Below are positions 60,601 to 64,000 of a DNA stretch of 64,000 nucleotides, piece after piece. The notes under the pieces are model-generated. The model had not been told where the DNA came from and made no database searches. It saw nothing but the letters and a program-made list of their open reading frames with translations. The stretch's first letter is position 1; each line of letters opens with the position of its first letter. Source of the DNA: Paragonimus westermani (Eukaryota > Platyhelminthes > Trematoda > Plagiorchiida > Troglotrematidae). The stretch lies in NCBI GenBank assembly GCA_008508345.1, contig QNGE01000863.1, forward strand, positions 117,121-181,120. The letters run 5' to 3'. The position numbers and the translations under genes were made by a program.

Positions 60601-62519
60601 AAATAGAAGTCTTGAAGGAATTTTGGAGAGCACTTCTTACATATGAAACATTCATGGGATATAGGAATAAAAACGTGGGATGTTAACATTTTCCTGATGT
60701 GAGTGATTGAATGACAACCTTGGAAATGGACCAGTCACCAGTACTGATGCACACACAACCGGAAACCCTGAACAACATTGGGTGGAAAACCAGTTGACGC
60801 CCGATACACTGAATTGTATAGGTCCATTTATTTATCAGTTGATGCAAATCAAATGTTCATTTGCCAAACATCCGCGCAAGTCCAACGGTTTCTTTTTCAC
60901 AAGCATTCGGAGAGTTAGTAAAATCTAAACCCTACTCACAATTTGACGTAGCTTTGCTTTCCCCCCCAGACTATCCGCCATTTCCTTTCATTGTAAAGCT
61001 GATGGCGTTAACTAGGGAGGCATATTCTGGACATAAATGCCGATCTAAACCTCCACCAAGTTCGTGCAAGGCAACCTTGCCGACCAGTGTGTCGCTGACT
61101 TCAGATCCGGTATGATCGATAGATCTTATCCAAACACACCCACGCCCTGAAGTGAGTGATGCTCAAGTTGCAGAACCAATATCGGAAGAGACAAATTAAC
61201 CCTTCTGTCAAGTCGGCGTCGTTACGACTGAGACCTCTCACAAAAGGTAACGTCACAAAAATTAATAAGGTGCGTGGGTGTAACTAACACTAATGGCATG
61301 CAGAAGTGTTACTGGAATAACTGAACTGAAGAAATTCTTTCAATGATGGCCGCCGAGTAGGTACGCGTATATAGAAGATGCGAGCAAGTGTGGGTCATGT
61401 TCAGTTTGTAAGGGTTTTTACACTGGATACACGTTTCTGTATGACTGGAATTTCTAGACCAGTGTTTCTGCTTCGCCTGGTACATCATTTTTCAGCAAGA
61501 GGATTGTTTAAAGTATCAAATGCACCACTACCTTTGTCAGTTTATCGGTTTTGCAGTTTGAGTAAATAACCACAACAACATTGTGTCCAATTGTTTGGTT
61601 GACAAATCTTACCGCGTGTGCCACGATACCAGGCAAGTATATTTCTTTCAATGTCAGGACACTTGTGTAGATAGGCTAGAAGGAAGTTCGTGAACACACT
61701 ATGAGGACACACCTTCATCACTTGCAAATTCGCAGATAAACCTCCAATCATCGTCGCTCCATTTATAGTGCGCTTGTAATGTGCTCTCTAGCGGAGGTCT
61801 CAAAATTCAAGCCACAAGTCTGCCCGGTTTCAAAAGTGCCTGTGCGCACAGAATGCCCTGCCTGATTTGGTTTCGATCAGTGGTCGCTTTGCAAATAATG
61901 TAATGATAGCAGGTGGTTACAAAACCACTAAGCGTACTACTACAGCACGTACTCTCACCTTGCTGACAAGAGGCAGACAAAGAATGAATGCATCATAAGT
62001 TCACCAATCTTTTGTACAATGCATAGTCTTAGGCAATAGAAACACTTCACATCGTGTAAAGAGAATGGTACGGACGAACTCATTCGTACGCGGTCGGAGA
62101 AATCGCAGAAGGCTAAAACCAACCATCGCTGTTCACTCGAACAAAGTGGTGTATCAGCGCAGTGATCAATCAGTCAGTCTGTGAATCCGGTGAATAGCAT
62201 AGGTGTGGTCTGCGACGATGGATAGAACGTTGGATAAGCTCATCCAGCAGAGATTCAGCTACGTCCCACGAAGTTGATTATGGCTCTAGGTGCTTTCTGC
62301 GTACATCAGTCCGCTAAAATTGGTCCATTTTTGGGAGCACAATTAACACTTGCGATCAACTGCGTGAAACATCGCAGGGCACCGGACTCAGAAGTTGCTC
62401 GTGCTCATTCAACAGACAGCGTCCATCTATGCCCTAGGAGTTAACACTGTTCCGAAACTCTTGAGTTAGCGCAGCTGTTTAAATGAACAAGGATTAACAA
62501 TCACATTATATTGTCAAAA
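57641..62519. other. Mostly unassigned DNA
   Basis: Except for the tRNA-like stretch at 58.05 kb I see nothing to name. The frames at 60707-61115 (plus) and 60137-60418 (minus) have no known domain. Confidence 0.45.
58050..58165 (+). repeat. Possible tRNA-derived SINE fragment
   Basis: ACAGCTAAGCTGATTTTGTG resembles an A-box region and GTGGTTCAAGTCC is a good B-box, at tRNA-like spacing. No clear match to the upstream block of the 5.6-kb family was seen, so it could be another family or chance. Confidence 0.35.
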
Positions 62520-63300
62520 AAATGCTATCCCTAATAAGTAGGCAACACACCTGCAAGGCGCAAACCGAGTTCACCAAAACCGTAGCCATAACGATCGCAG
62601 TTCCGCAGTTATTATATATGACAGCAGTGTGGCCACTTACACTGACAAATCCTGCACTGTGTGACTGGTTATCAATGAACGGTGTTCCTCGAAAGTATAC
62701 GAAAATCATGATTTTGTGTCTCACTGGGATCTCCGATCAGGGTAGTGCTTATGACTGCTTACTGCTAAACATGAGCACCTCTTGTTGGGCGCCACAAATT
62801 TACCCCGCTTCCTCTCCTCTGTAGCTCAAGTTTTTAATAAACGAGATTCCAAAGTGTACTTAGACAGACACTGAATACGATGGAGTGAAAATGCTTCTGA
62901 GCATTGCACTTCGAGTCAAAGAGGATGCACAACACACACGCTCTCTTTCTTGCAGATAAACCATCAGAGGTATTTGAAGAGTTCGTATGACTTAAAAGGT
63001 GCATCGGCGCTGAAAGAATGTTTGGTGGAATCACAAGTTTAGTAGCTAGAACTCCGACGGCCAAATTACTCAATTTCAGTCGTCACTATGATCTTAGCCC
63101 CTCTGTGAAAGACCATGTATATGGTTTTACTGTAGAGTTAATCTTATTGTATGGCTGCGAAACCCTGATAGATCTCCACACAGTAACCCCTTCAGACCGT
63201 CAGCAGTTTCAAAAAACTAAAAGGTATCTAATGCGAACATCTTTTGATCAGCAAAAAAATTGTTCTATGTGTCCTAGAGACAAAAATCTCTTCTGACAGT
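62520..63300 (+). pseudogene. Non-LTR retrotransposon (LINE) reverse transcriptase remnant
   Basis: The plus frame 62522-62824 contains NPALCDWLSMNGVPRKYTKI, the block that follows the first aspartate motif in LINE RTs. The aspartate motif itself is eroded (MTAVWPLTLTNPAL). Further on, MSTSCW with YPASSPL stands where SSGVRQGCPLSP-type sequence is expected. The YxDD region (62825-63010) is unreadable or deleted. A second frame (63018-63296) picks up the post-catalytic part with LVARTPTAKLLNFSRHYDLS, VKDHVYGF and LLYGCETL. The order and spacing fit one decayed RT on the same strand. Confidence 0.65.
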
Positions 63301-64000
63301 TGAAACTAACCGTAACCTCAGCTAACAGGCTCAGTTACGGAAGCTCAGTCTCTGATCACCATGTCTTACTTTGAGTGTCAGTTATAGAGGAGGCTTGAAG
63401 TGGTAATTTGATGACCATCCTATGATTTCGGTTTGGGGATTCAAAGCCTATTTCCCTAACACGTTTTCTATATTCATACCGGTGTCCGAAGAAAAGTGAA
63501 CTTATTTGGTTAAGAATGTCGTTTAATAGGGTTGACAATAAAACCGGAGGCATTAACGCTGTGCAAATTTATGTGCATGGGATCCTCAATTTTTTCGTAA
63601 TTTGTCTACATCTCTCTATTTATCGTCTGATTTAACTTACAATTCGTTCATATCTGTTCACTGGAGTCATGTGGACAATACAGTGGCAAACAAGCCTTGT
63701 TTATGATGTTTAATCGCCAGGATAATTGCAGTACAATAAATACTAGAACAACAACCGGGGTGAATAACAAAGTCGGTCACTATAGAGTGTGCACTGCGGC
63801 TTCGCTGCCATTTACGCATCTTGTGTTCCGAATCGCGCGTTTGATTAACTGTGAGCCAGTGTGCGCATGAACTTCTTCTGAAAGCAAAGGTTACTGTTTC
63901 TATATTTGTTGTGTTGCAATGAGCTCGGTGATCAAACACTGAAAACAGATCCTGTACGCTATTTTGTCGTTCTCACAACCCATAATTGTCTGTCGTATGC
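63301..64000. other. No recognisable gene
   Basis: Possible worn downstream part of the LINE, but no motif can be cited. The frames at 63356-63553 and 63667-63939 (minus) are not recognised. Confidence 0.4.

Overview
This looks like a piece of a draft eukaryotic genome, most likely from a flatworm (Platyhelminthes, perhaps a digenean). No open frame exceeds about 230 codons, no operon-like packing or ribosome-binding sites are seen, and Ns mark assembly gaps (1 N at 1640, 221 Ns at 43172-43392). The flatworm assignment is inference. It rests on the repeat mix: SINE-like elements that combine a tRNA-like promoter with a hammerhead ribozyme (the design of Schistosoma Sm-alpha), plus Penelope-like elements (PLEs) with a GIY-YIG domain. 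I found no host protein-coding exon I could defend.

What can be read is a graveyard of retroelements. (1) Hammerhead-SINE family, here called HH-SINE: 1.5 kb, 5.1 kb (head only), 17.3 and 18.1 kb (inside a tandem duplication), 18.5 kb, 23.1 kb, 36.5 kb (foldback copy between 12-bp direct repeats) and 57.2-57.6 kb (head-to-head pair). Four copies keep recognisable hammerhead cores, two with a near-complete consensus. (2) A second tRNA-like SINE family without a ribozyme at 5.6, 48.2 and 48.5 kb. (3) PLE remnants: 31.5-32.2 kb (-), 34.8-35.5 kb (+) and a structured copy at 42.55-44.12 kb (-). The last has a 3' terminal repeat carrying a hammerhead-like motif and an inverted copy of that repeat at its 5' end. 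A solo hammerhead-like motif of the same type lies at 50.6 kb. Terminal-repeat pieces of another PLE-like family lie at 6.4-6.6 and 25.0-25.15 kb. (4) A decayed Ty3/Gypsy element at 21.5-22.7 kb (+), with gag zinc knuckle, protease tail and RT in the expected order. (5) Non-LTR (LINE) RT remnants at 44.3-45.3 kb (-) and 62.5-63.3 kb (+).

A perfect 752-bp tandem duplication (16917-17668 and 17669-18420) is either very recent or an assembly artefact. The sequence on either side of the 221-N gap is a near-identical 215-225 bp repeat, which suggests an overlap of two alleles or a misjoin inside the PLE.

The remaining intervals appear to be intergenic or intronic DNA with only short open frames. 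The main biological theme is self-cleaving RNA motifs in at least two, possibly three, retroelement lineages within 64 kb.
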